Shown: positions 35,306 to 43,659 of the stretch, one piece after another | How positions within the stretch are numbered: position 1 is the first letter of the stretch | Layout: each line of letters starts with the position of its first letter | Assembly: GCA_021151695.1 (NCBI GenBank) | Contig: JAGKWU010000009.1 | Coordinates: 1 to 64,000, forward strand | DNA: 64,000 nucleotides | Reading direction: 5' to 3' | Origin: Cellvibrionaceae bacterium | GTDB lineage: Bacteria > Pseudomonadota > Gammaproteobacteria > Pseudomonadales > Cellvibrionaceae | Program-made: the position numbers and the translations under genes | The notes under the pieces: generated by a model | The model's input: only the letters and a program-made list of their open reading frames with translations | Told to the model about the DNA's origin: nothing | Databases searched by the model: none

Positions 35306-37114
35306 ATGGATATTTTGGATTGGTTTGAAAGAGCATTAACAAGATTGGCGCAGTTATTACACGCCTATTGGATAAGGATTTGGTTCAGCTTTTTTGATTT
35401 GCTGTTTTGGTTTTACCATTTGCTTCCCGGCAGCAAATCCATGAAGCGACCACGCAAGCTTCTTAAGTATTTTCTGCGCGTACCTTTTATAGGAAAAATA
35501 ATTAACTGGTCATTTACTCATTATTTTGCCACCGCGGCAGCACCGCGGCCCCGTCCTTACAGCCTCTGGTCAGCCACAATTAAAAACACGAGCGCCTATC
35601 CAAATCCTTTGCCAGATCCATTGGCCACATTACCACCGAGTGCCAGTTATGGCCCTGTTAGTGATTACACATCCTGGAATTCATTAACCAATAAAAAGTT
35701 TTCTGCCCGGCATTTACCGCCCTCGCAAGTTGAAGCTATAGCTCCGCTCGAAGATTTGATAAATTTATTTAAACGGCCTGCGGGCAACAACCCTGATCCC
35801 GATAGATCGAGCCTTCTATTCGCTTTTTTTGCGCAATGGTTTACCGATAGCTTTATGCGCGTCGACCCGAGTGATCGCCGCAAAAATACCTCTACACATG
35901 ATATAGATCTCTGCCAGATCTACGGGCTGGATGAAGAGACTTGCGATATCTTACGAAAAAAAAAGGAAGGCAAGTTGCTTAGCCAGAAAATTCCAAACGC
36001 AAAGACTAACCTGGATGAAGAGTTTCCCGAATATCTGTGCGAGCTGGTTAATGGCAATTGGCAAGTTAAACATAAATTTATTCAATTGCCTTATGCAGGA
36101 AAAGTCAACCAGATGCTTGGCTCTCTGGCAACCCAGGCGTGGCGAAAAGAAAAACTCTACGCAACCGGCCTTGAGCGCGGGAACTCTTCAATTGGCTATG
36201 CAGGCATCAGCACTTTGTTTTTGCGCGAGCACAACCGCATTTGCGATCTACTCGTAACAGAGTATGGTGACGTTACTCACCCGGATTACCACTTGTGGAA
36301 TCCTCCTAATAATCCTCACTATTTCGATGAGCGTGTATTTCAAACTGCGCGTATGATCAACACCGTATTGTTGCTAAAACTTGTGGTGGAGGAATATATC
36401 AATCATATCGCCGGCCAAAAGGCGTTCAAACTGGATTATGGTTTTGCGGAAGAATTAAATTGGTACCGCACCAACTGGATCACCATTGAATTTGATTTAC
36501 TTTACCGGTGGCATAGCCTGGCTGTTGAAGAAATTGTAATAGATGGCCAATCCAAAACACCAACCCAATACCGATTTAATAATGCATTACTGGAAACAGC
36601 AGGACTTAAACAAGTCATTGAAGATGTATCCTCCCAGGCGGCCGGCCGCATAGGTTTACAAAATACGCCGCAATTTTTATGGATGGCGGAAACTTATGCA
36701 CTAAAGATGGCGCGGGAGTTTAAATTACAAACTTACAATGAATATCGTGAAAAATTTGGTTTGCGAAAATTGGGTTCGATAAAGGAATTGGTAGGTAAAC
36801 GACCAGAAGACCAAGCCTTAATCGCGGAGCTCAATCGGCTTTATCAAGGTGACATCAATAAGGTGGAATATTTGGTGGGAATTTTCGCCGAACAGCGCGA
36901 GAGCCCTGCGTTATTTGGTGAGCTGATGCACAACATGGTGTCCTACGATGCGTTTACACACATATATACAAATCCTTTATTGTCCAAAAATGTCTTCAAT
37001 GAACAAACCTTTACCCCTTTAGGAATGCAGATAATTAATGAAACAAAGTCATTGAAAGAATTTGTGAGCCGCAACACGGGCAACGCGGGTAGCACAGCCT
37101 CATTTGACGCTTGA
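35306..37114 (+). CDS. Cyclooxygenase-like haem peroxidase (animal peroxidase family)
   Basis: 602 residues. It matches prostaglandin H synthase-type enzymes: LFAFFAQWFTDSFMRVD (171-187), HDIDLCQIYG, ISTLFLREHNRICDLL (301-316) and EFDLLYRWHSL (395-405). The last keeps the radical tyrosine (Tyr400) and the proximal haem histidine (His403). The distal histidine of cyclooxygenases (second His in AQHFTHQF) is replaced by aspartate here (AQWFTDSF), though the distal glutamine is kept. The N-terminal 20-70 residues are rich in Trp, Phe and Leu and may bind membrane. A fatty-acid dioxygenase or peroxidase role is plausible; the substrate is unknown. Confidence 0.85.
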   Translation: MDILDWFERALTRLAQLLHAYWIRIWFSFFDLLFWFYHLLPGSKSMKRPRKLLKYFLRVPFIGKIINWSFTHYFATAAAPRPRPYSLWSATIKNTSAYPNPLPDPLATLPPSASYGPVSDYTSWNSLTNKKFSARHLPPSQVEAIAPLEDLINLFKRPAGNNPDPDRSSLLFAFFAQWFTDSFMRVDPSDRRKNTSTHDIDLCQIYGLDEETCDILRKKKEGKLLSQKIPNAKTNLDEEFPEYLCELVNGNWQVKHKFIQLPYAGKVNQMLGSLATQAWRKEKLYATGLERGNSSIGYAGISTLFLREHNRICDLLVTEYGDVTHPDYHLWNPPNNPHYFDERVFQTARMINTVLLLKLVVEEYINHIAGQKAFKLDYGFAEELNWYRTNWITIEFDLLYRWHSLAVEEIVIDGQSKTPTQYRFNNALLETAGLKQVIEDVSSQAAGRIGLQNTPQFLWMAETYALKMAREFKLQTYNEYREKFGLRKLGSIKELVGKRPEDQALIAELNRLYQGDINKVEYLVGIFAEQRESPALFGELMHNMVSYDAFTHIYTNPLLSKNVFNEQTFTPLGMQIINETKSLKEFVSRNTGNAGSTASFDA

Positions 37115-37144
37115 AAAAAACCTCCAGCCATCGCTGGAGGTTTT
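37114..37144. terminator. Bidirectional terminator after the peroxidase gene
   Basis: CCTCCAGC-CATC-GCTGGAGG with seven A on the left and TTTT on the right. It ends the peroxidase transcript and, on the minus strand with a seven-T run, the small-protein cassette. A second stem, ATCTCCGGA...TCCGGGGAT, followed by TTTTTT lies at 37174-37200. Confidence 0.8.
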
Positions 37145-37198
37145 CATTTTTCCCGACGTTTATTAATCAGGATCTCCGGATGTGCTTCCGGGGATTTT

Positions 37199-37471
37199 TT
37201 AATTCAGTGTTACAATTGCACCGGTTTCATTGGTGTGATGGATCACTTTCATTGTTGTCCATTGGCAAGAACCAGTGGATACATAACTAAATTGTGAACC
37301 CCAAGAGCCACCCATAGAACCTGTATATTGCCAGGTGCAATCACGAACATTGGTGTAAGCATAAGGATTGGCAACCCACCAATAGTCGAAAGTTTCAGCC
37401 ACGCTGAGCATACTCAGAGATGACAGAACAACTGCTGAAAGGACTTTCGCTGCTTTTTTAGAATTGAACAT
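37199..37471 (-). CDS. Small exported two-cysteine protein (cassette A, second gene)
   Basis: 90 residues from the ATG at 37471, chosen because AAGGA lies seven bases upstream; the frame is open for 76 more codons without a credible start. A signal peptide (MFNSKKAAKVLSAVVLSSLSMLSVA) is followed by a 65-residue mature protein rich in Tyr, Trp and Ser, with two cysteines (DCTWQY and GSCQWT) that could form a disulfide in the periplasm or outside. I do not recognise the family. It follows the C-x4-C membrane-anchored gene after 91 bases, the same order as in the cassette at 59.9-61.2 kb, whose small protein has CSWQY. Confidence 0.7.
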   Translation of the reverse strand: MFNSKKAAKVLSAVVLSSLSMLSVAETFDYWWVANPYAYTNVRDCTWQYTGSMGGSWGSQFSYVSTGSCQWTTMKVIHHTNETGAIVTLN

Positions 37472-37562
37472 ATTATTTTCCTTCATGTTAAGGTTGAGTG
37501 AATTGTCCCGAAGGACGTTTTTGGGTCTCCCCAAAGCGTTATGCAGACGCCGGCGTCCTTGT

Positions 37563-38237
37563 CTAACGCGCAAAATAAATACTGGTGGAATGGGTATTTG
37601 GATCCACCACCAACGTATAAGAATTAAATTGTTGCCCTTGATCGCCCACCAGCTCGCCAACAGAATCCTGCAGTTGTGCAAGTGTAAATTGCTGATCACT
37701 GAGCAGTTCTATACGACATTGCTGTGATCGGCACTCACTCTGCCCAACGGGCAAGGACGATAGTTTTTCCTGCCGGGTGAAGGCGTTAACTAATTGTTGT
37801 TTATTCTGTTTTGCCCAGGTTTCATTAATAGGTTCGGCAGAGAAATTTTCGCGAAACACCTTGACCATATTGGCCGGGGTAGCACCTAGCGCATTCATAT
37901 GATCTTCGTGCTTTGTGAATTCAGATTGACTTTTGTATGCGCGCAACTGGGCCAGTTCTTGTTGTAGCGGATCATTAGCTTTCGTATCGGATGACGCAGG
38001 CGCAGGAATATTGTTAGGAGTCACCATCTGTAGCGATGGTTGTTGCTGTTGCCCCAGCAATTGATTTTTAAGCCGGACATTTTCAGCCAGCAATACAGCG
38101 TCATTAACCTCAGGACACTGTTGTACTGATTGAGCTGATGCGGTCTGAATGGAAACAGTAGAAAAGCGGGCAATTGCACCCTGGGCAATAAACCCAAGGC
38201 AAAAAAACAACGCAAGCAAAAACAACCTTCCTAACAT
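37563..38237 (-). CDS. Membrane-anchored C-x4-C protein (cassette A, first gene)
   Basis: 224 residues. An N-terminal hydrophobic helix (RLFLLALFFCLGFIAQGAIA) serves as anchor or signal. It is followed by a coiled-coil-prone stretch (VLLAENVRLKNQLLGQQQQ, about 48-67), a Pro/Ser linker, and a C-terminal domain of about 100 residues with WAKQNKQQLVNAF (141-153) and ECRSQQCRIELL (168-179). That domain is homologous to the C-terminus of the protein at 60528-61244, where the same elements occur in the same order. Family unknown; the cysteine pair suggests a periplasmic disulfide. It forms a two-gene unit with the downstream small exported protein. Confidence 0.7.
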   Translation of the reverse strand: MLGRLFLLALFFCLGFIAQGAIARFSTVSIQTASAQSVQQCPEVNDAVLLAENVRLKNQLLGQQQQPSLQMVTPNNIPAPASSDTKANDPLQQELAQLRAYKSQSEFTKHEDHMNALGATPANMVKVFRENFSAEPINETWAKQNKQQLVNAFTRQEKLSSLPVGQSECRSQQCRIELLSDQQFTLAQLQDSVGELVGDQGQQFNSYTLVVDPNTHSTSIYFAR

Positions 38238-38291
38238 AGCTATATCCTTTATCGAGTATTGGAAGCTTTGCTTCCAAAAACCTGTCGAAAG

Positions 38292-38315
38292 TGTCAGGCC
38301 ATCCGTGGCCTGACA
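38292..38315 (-). terminator. Hairpin after the GH16 gene
   Basis: TGTCAGGCCA-TCCG-TGGCCTGACA, a perfect ten-base-pair stem 36 bases past the GH16 stop. It lacks a clear T-run on the minus strand, so it may stabilise the transcript end rather than terminate. Confidence 0.55.
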
Positions 38316-38351
38316 TTTAGTGCAGCAATAACTGCGAGAGGAATAGATTTA

Positions 38352-40502
38352 TCAGGGCTTGATCCAGCGAATATTATCCAGCTGCAAGTGCACGCCTTGT
38401 TGTGAACCCCAAGTTGGGAGAATCACAAAAGGAGTATTCACTTTAGACAAATTCAAACCACCGGAAACCAGTGTGGATACAGGTACTGTTACGGTTTGCC
38501 AAGTGCCATTGCCCACGATACCAACAGGAACATCACCTGAGCTACATGGATTGACACAGTCAGATTTCACAACGATACCGGTGGTGTTTGAACCATAGTC
38601 AAAAACTTTTATGTCGAATGACAAGGTGCCACCAGCAAGTGCGGTAACGTTTTTAGTTCCAGTGGACTGAATAAATGCAACACCATTTTTACCGGAGGTG
38701 CCCCACTTCATATCAATGACTTTACCGCGCTCGGCTTCGGCTGCATCAACCACCGCTGCAGTAATCAAACCGCCACCGCCTTCGTCCCAGGTACCTATAC
38801 CAAAATCCCAATTGTTATCAACGCCATCTACAAATACGTCAAAGGTTTTATCCAGCGTACTGCTTACTGCTTTAAGGACGGGCTTAACATCGCAACTATT
38901 AATGCACTGCACGCGAATGTTATTAACCTTGATATGCACTTTGCCGCCGCTTGGTTCGAACACAATAGGATTGGAAATTTTTTCCCAATTAACGCTGCCG
39001 GGCTGAATGTTGTTATCCAACAATTTATCGAATGGGACAGATACACTTACCCATTTACCCGCTTCGGGAAGTTCAATTTCGCGATAGCTTAAATTTGGCC
39101 AGCCGCTATCTACTTTCACTGCCAGTTTGGTACCTGGATCAACTGACTCTACATAAAGATCAAATTTCAATTCACCATTGGTATTCATGCTGACGAAATT
39201 AAAGCCCGCATCGACTGCAGTGGAACTCGTCATAGGTGAACTCATGAGATAGGCGTTGCCGGGGCTCGCATTAAACTGAATGTCCCAGACTTTATTGTCG
39301 CCTTCCACTTTAGCCGCGTCATACACAACGTTGCCAGATTGACCACCATCGTAAAAGTTAGGTACCAGTGTATTGCTTTCTGTTTTACCGTTGACGGTGA
39401 AATTCAAGGTCGCAACACCGTTGTTAAACAGGGAGAACGTTTTTACAGCAGGCTTCGCTGTACCTGTTAGCGGTGTTAATTTTGGATCTACGTCAGATGC
39501 ACAACCCTTACCCGAAACTGTATCCAGCTTGCAGCGATACACACGCACGTAGTCGACATCCATTTGCTGCGGAAAACTGCTTGCATCATTAGGATTGCCC
39601 GGCCAATTGCCACCTACAGCTATATTTAAAATCATGTGGAAAAGCTGATCAAAAGGTGCAGCACCATCGCCAACTTTGAAACCTTTTTCCTGACCATCCC
39701 AATAGTAGTTATACCAGCCATCTTTGGTTTGTGTGGCGAAGTGAGTCTTGTCGACATACCAACGGATTTCACCTTCTTCCCACTCCACGGCATAGGTATG
39801 GAACTCGCCCCATACATTTGTTGCAGGGGTGGTATCGGAACCCGTGTATTTGTTGTTCGGCCAGCTATCGCCGTAATGCAGTGTGCCATACACTTTATTA
39901 CCGCCCGCCGCATTGGAGTTCACTGCCTCCATAATGTCGATTTCACCCGAACGCGGCCAACCACCGTATTTCCACTCAGTAGGCAACATCCAGATAGCAG
40001 GCCATACACCTTGGCCCTGAGGTAATTTTGCGTTGATTTCCATACGACCGTATTTCCAGTCGCCTTTGTTTTTACTGCGCAGACGGGCTGAAGTGTAATC
40101 GCGAGTTATAGAGGTGTCGTTGGCGTTGTAGCCAGGTTCATCATCGCTTTTGGATTGACCTTTAAACGTTTCCTTGCGGGCAACTATATGCAGCTTTCCA
40201 TCACTGACGTTGGCGTTTTCAGTGCGATCTGTATAGCACTGCAATTCATTATTGCCGCCACCGGTACAGTTTTTTTCGAATGACCATTTACCAGTGTCGA
40301 GGCTTGAGCCATTAAATTCATCGGACCATACCAGTTCCCAATTACTTGCAGCGGAACTGCTTGATGAACTAACGGAGCTGGAGGTTGCTGCCGCCGATGT
40401 GCTGGTAGCAGAACTGGTGCTGTTATCTTTTTTGGAGCCGCCACCGCCGCCACAAGCGGAGAGGGCGAGTGATAGCGCACTGAGTACTATTATTTTTTTC
40501 AT
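38352..40502 (-). CDS. GH16 beta-1,3-glucanase (laminarinase), lipoprotein
   Basis: Endo-hydrolysis of beta-1,3-glucan at the cell surface or periplasm. 716 residues: lipoprotein signal with lipobox LSAC (Cys17), a Ser-rich linker (~24-53), a GH16 domain (~55-335) with the catalytic pair in GEIDIME (Glu187 nucleophile, Glu192 acid/base), and two C-terminal beta-sandwich modules (~350-535 and ~550-716). These modules, with FDIKV, paired cysteines and WQTVTVPVS, resemble the C-terminal module of the neighbouring GH3 enzyme. It follows GH3 on the same strand and belongs to the laminarin locus. Mixed-linkage glucan is an alternative substrate. Confidence 0.9.
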   Translation of the reverse strand: MKKIIVLSALSLALSACGGGGGSKKDNSTSSATSTSAAATSSSVSSSSSSAASNWELVWSDEFNGSSLDTGKWSFEKNCTGGGNNELQCYTDRTENANVSDGKLHIVARKETFKGQSKSDDEPGYNANDTSITRDYTSARLRSKNKGDWKYGRMEINAKLPQGQGVWPAIWMLPTEWKYGGWPRSGEIDIMEAVNSNAAGGNKVYGTLHYGDSWPNNKYTGSDTTPATNVWGEFHTYAVEWEEGEIRWYVDKTHFATQTKDGWYNYYWDGQEKGFKVGDGAAPFDQLFHMILNIAVGGNWPGNPNDASSFPQQMDVDYVRVYRCKLDTVSGKGCASDVDPKLTPLTGTAKPAVKTFSLFNNGVATLNFTVNGKTESNTLVPNFYDGGQSGNVVYDAAKVEGDNKVWDIQFNASPGNAYLMSSPMTSSTAVDAGFNFVSMNTNGELKFDLYVESVDPGTKLAVKVDSGWPNLSYREIELPEAGKWVSVSVPFDKLLDNNIQPGSVNWEKISNPIVFEPSGGKVHIKVNNIRVQCINSCDVKPVLKAVSSTLDKTFDVFVDGVDNNWDFGIGTWDEGGGGLITAAVVDAAEAERGKVIDMKWGTSGKNGVAFIQSTGTKNVTALAGGTLSFDIKVFDYGSNTTGIVVKSDCVNPCSSGDVPVGIVGNGTWQTVTVPVSTLVSGGLNLSKVNTPFVILPTWGSQQGVHLQLDNIRWIKP

Positions 40503-40556
40503 AGGCTTTCTCTCTGTGAGTTTGGAGTTGATCGCTGGAACTTTTTATTATTGCTA

Positions 40557-40580
40557 CCCTGCGCGCCGAAACGCGCAGGG
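40557..40580. other. Hairpin between GH3 and GH16
   Basis: CCCTGCGCG-CCGAAA-CGCGCAGGG in the 110-base gap. There is no T-run, so it is probably a processing or stabilising structure that lets the two genes be expressed at different levels. Confidence 0.5.
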
Positions 40581-40612
40581 CGGGTGCTAAAGCTTTTTAT
40601 ATTTTTTAAAAC

Positions 40613-43153
40613 TTATTGGCAGCTGACAGTTGCTTTGGCGCTTTCGATGCGAACGTGGTGCAGAGTCACACCCAGTTCACCGCTGGTGCTCAATGCGAAG
40701 GGCGACAGCAACATGTCAGTTTTCACTTTGCTGAAGCAGTTCATAGAAATCGCCACTGTCTGCCACTGACCGGCGGTGAATTTTTTCAGTTCATTGGCAA
40801 TGGATTTTTCCGCGCCGCAGTCAGAACCGCAACTCATACCGAGCTTCACGTCAGCGGTTGGCGCTTTGTCGACTTTGACATCAAACACCAACGCAGCTTG
40901 TTCAGGTACGGCATAGTCCACACGTTGCTTGGCAACAAATGCCGCGCTTGCGGGCGCTTTACCAGACCATTGCAGTTGCGCGGAATCTTCCTGCACTAAA
41001 CGATCAACCGCGCGATAGCTGATTGCACCCTGTGTTGCTACCGAGGAGCTTGGCACTGTGCGGTTGTGCAGATCGTCTTCCAGCGTTAATTGCCAAGGGT
41101 CTATGCTGCGACCTTTGAAAATTTCCAAAGCAGCGCCGGCTTTCTTCGCGTCTTGTGCCGCTTCTGACAAGTTATCACCCAGGGTGTCTTTGTCGGCGTA
41201 GGTCAAACCAAAACCATAGGGGAATTGCGGTGCGTAATTTTTGTCGCCCGTGTTAAGTGGTCCCTGGTCTGGCGCGGCAGGCCATGAGAAGGACAATTTG
41301 CCCTTGAAATCGGCGTTGGGTTTGTTGTCCTTTTTCGCCATGATCACATCAGCTACACCGCCACCTTCGGTACCTGGTTGCCAGATAACCGCGAAGGCAT
41401 CAGAGGCGTTCAATTCCGGATTCACCCACAGTGGACGGCCAGTGATAAACAACGAAACGGTTTTGATGCCCTGGGCTTTGAACTTGCGCAGCAATTCCAA
41501 TTCTTTGGTAGGTGCGTAATCCAGTTTGTTGATGTCGCCTTGCATTTCGGCGTAGGGATTTTCACCGAACACGACTACGGCCACATCCGGCTTTTGTTTG
41601 AAGCTGCCGTCTTCACTCAAGGTCACGTTACTGCCATTGAGTTTCGCGGCATTAACCAAACCTTTGTAGATAGAAGTCGCACCGGGGAAATCGCTGTTGA
41701 GGTTGCCCGTGCCCTGCCAGGAAATACTCCATCCACCAGCTTGCTTGCCGATGTTGTCAGCGCCATCACCCGTCAGGAGAATCTTGCTGCCAGCTTTCAA
41801 AGGTAAAAGTTGCTCTTTGTTTTTCAGCAACACCAATGATTCGCGCACAGCCTGACGAGCAATAGCACGGTGTTCGGCCGAGCCCAACAATTCATTTTTG
41901 CCCGCAAGTTGATAAGTAGAAGGCGCGCCTTTGGCAAATAAACCGGAGCGCATTTTCACACGCAGGATACGACGCACGGCATCATCGAGACGCGCTTGCG
42001 AAATCGCACCGCTCTTCACTTGTGCAACGGTGTTTTGATACAGAATTTTCCAATCATCCGGCACCATGATGATATCGACACCGGCATTGATTGCCTGGGC
42101 GCAGTTGTTCTTGGTGCAACCGGGAATGAATTCGTGGCCGTTCCAATCGCCCACCACCAGGCCGTCAAAGCCCATGTGATTTTTTAATACATCGGTCAAC
42201 AGATATTTGTTGCCGTGCATTTTTTCGCCTTGCCAGCTATTGAACGAGGCCATGATAGTTTGTACACCGGCTTCAATCGCGGTGACATAACCCTGGGCGT
42301 GAATACGCACCAACTCTTGTTCGCTCACCACTGTATCGCCGCGGTCGATACCACCCTGGGTACCGCCATCGCCGAGGAAGTGTTTGGCTGTGGCAATGAC
42401 ATGCTTGCCGGAGAGGAAATCTGCGGTATTGGCATCGCCCTGCAGGCCTTCAACCATTTTTCCCGCGTAAGCTTTTACGATGGCCGGATCTTCGGAATAG
42501 GATTCATAGGTACGGCCCCAGCGATCGTCGCGAACAACCGCAACGGTAGGCGCAAAGCTCCAGCCTATGCCAGTTACTGCAATTTCTTCTGCGGTGGCTG
42601 CGCCGATTTTTTTCATCAGTTCGGGATCATTAGCCGCACCCAGCGCAATGTTGTGCGGATAAAGGGTCGCGCCTATGACATTGTTATGACCGTGAACCGC
42701 ATCTGTGCCCCACATGATCGGAATGGCAACACCGTTTTCGGTTGGTACCATTGAAGCCTTATAGAAGCTGTCGGACAGCGCAACCCAATCGCCCGCCTTG
42801 GAGAGTTTGTTATTGTTAGGGAAGGCGCCGCCGCCGTTAAGGATGGAGCCGATGTGATATTTGGTAATTTCAGCGGGGGTGATGCTGCGGATTTCCGGTT
42901 GAATCGTCTGGCCGACTTTTTGTTCCAACGTCATTTTGGCCAGGAGTTCATCGATTTTCTTTTCCATCGCCGGATCTTTGGCGATTTTACTTACCGGTGT
43001 TGGCCACAGAGATGCATTGTGCACTGGCGTTGGCTGGGGTGTAGCAGCGGGCGCAGTGACAGCTGCGGGCGAATTTTTGCAACCCTGCAGTATCAGCGCG
43101 CAGGCGCCAAGCCCAGCGAGTATTTGCCAATGTCGTTTGAGCAGATGCGTCAT
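40613..43153 (-). CDS. GH3 exo-beta-glucosidase (ExoP-like), lipoprotein
   Basis: Releases glucose from beta-glucan oligosaccharides. 846 residues: lipoprotein signal with LQGC (Cys25), a GH3 N-terminal TIM barrel (~60-400) with the nucleophile Asp336 in GLVVGDWNGH and the substrate-binding KHFLGDGGT (257-265), the GH3 C-terminal alpha/beta domain, and a C-terminal beta-sandwich (~665-846) of the ExoP type. It is closest to bacterial exo-1,3/1,4-beta-glucanases. GH16 follows on the same strand. Upstream are a terminator 39 bases before the ATG and the bipartite laminarin-locus motif at 43430-43473. Confidence 0.92.
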   Translation of the reverse strand: MTHLLKRHWQILAGLGACALILQGCKNSPAAVTAPAATPQPTPVHNASLWPTPVSKIAKDPAMEKKIDELLAKMTLEQKVGQTIQPEIRSITPAEITKYHIGSILNGGGAFPNNNKLSKAGDWVALSDSFYKASMVPTENGVAIPIMWGTDAVHGHNNVIGATLYPHNIALGAANDPELMKKIGAATAEEIAVTGIGWSFAPTVAVVRDDRWGRTYESYSEDPAIVKAYAGKMVEGLQGDANTADFLSGKHVIATAKHFLGDGGTQGGIDRGDTVVSEQELVRIHAQGYVTAIEAGVQTIMASFNSWQGEKMHGNKYLLTDVLKNHMGFDGLVVGDWNGHEFIPGCTKNNCAQAINAGVDIIMVPDDWKILYQNTVAQVKSGAISQARLDDAVRRILRVKMRSGLFAKGAPSTYQLAGKNELLGSAEHRAIARQAVRESLVLLKNKEQLLPLKAGSKILLTGDGADNIGKQAGGWSISWQGTGNLNSDFPGATSIYKGLVNAAKLNGSNVTLSEDGSFKQKPDVAVVVFGENPYAEMQGDINKLDYAPTKELELLRKFKAQGIKTVSLFITGRPLWVNPELNASDAFAVIWQPGTEGGGVADVIMAKKDNKPNADFKGKLSFSWPAAPDQGPLNTGDKNYAPQFPYGFGLTYADKDTLGDNLSEAAQDAKKAGAALEIFKGRSIDPWQLTLEDDLHNRTVPSSSVATQGAISYRAVDRLVQEDSAQLQWSGKAPASAAFVAKQRVDYAVPEQAALVFDVKVDKAPTADVKLGMSCGSDCGAEKSIANELKKFTAGQWQTVAISMNCFSKVKTDMLLSPFALSTSGELGVTLHHVRIESAKATVSCQ

Positions 43154-43191
43154 AGTGAACCACCGGATATAAAGTCAATTTGGTATAAAAA

Positions 43192-43212
43192 AGCCCCCAA
43201 AATGTGGGGGCT
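43192..43212 (-). terminator. Terminator hairpin just upstream of GH3
   Basis: AGCCCCCA-AAATG-TGGGGGCT followed on the minus strand by TTTTTT, 39 bases before the GH3 ATG and downstream of the 43430 motif. Either it ends read-through from the halogenase operon or it acts as a leader attenuator. Confidence 0.65.
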
Positions 43213-43429
43213 AAGCAAGGAGAGCTAACAAGATTGGATGAGGTTGGCTTGATGTACCTAAAACACTCTTGCTAACGCCCAGGTGCGGCCTGACCCGCAC
43301 CCAGGTTCTTTGTGTCAAGTCGATGCGCTTATAGGTTTATTGCATCGAACCCAACAAATAGGTTGTACAGAAACATCCAGGCGGATGTATTTTTGATGGG
43401 ACAAGAATGGCGCAGAGGCGCGCAAGTAG

Positions 43430-43473
43430 TCGTCCCACTTTCGCAGATCACGCAACATGGGCCTGCTCACTTT
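43430..43473 (-). promoter_or_regulatory. Bipartite laminarin-locus motif, copy B (GH3 unit)
   Basis: In the direction of GH3: AAAGTGA, five bases, CCCA, twenty bases, TGGGACGA. The same elements with the same offsets (0, 12, 36-37) occur at 51768-51812 and 55653-55697. It lies 277 bases before the GH3 ATG. Confidence 0.6.
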
Positions 43474-43503
43474 TTGCGACACTAACTGAGACGGGGTTTA
43501 GAT

Positions 43504-43542
43504 AAAAAAAATAAACTCATCCGCGAGGTTTGGAGTCTCGCG
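43504..43542 (-). terminator. Possible terminator of the halogenase operon
   Basis: CGCGAG...CTCGCG stem (43522-43542), with a T-rich tract about ten bases beyond it on the minus strand. A longer hairpin without T-run, CCGGTCATT...AATGACCGG, lies closer to the stop at 43607-43642. Confidence 0.4.
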
Positions 43543-43659
43543 AACCAATAAGGGCAAAAAAAGTTATAAGTATGAAGCGGTTGCCTGAAGGCGGAGAAGA
43601 ACAGCGCCGGTCATTTCCTATTTGTGAATAGACAATGACCGGATTGTGACAAGAAGAAA

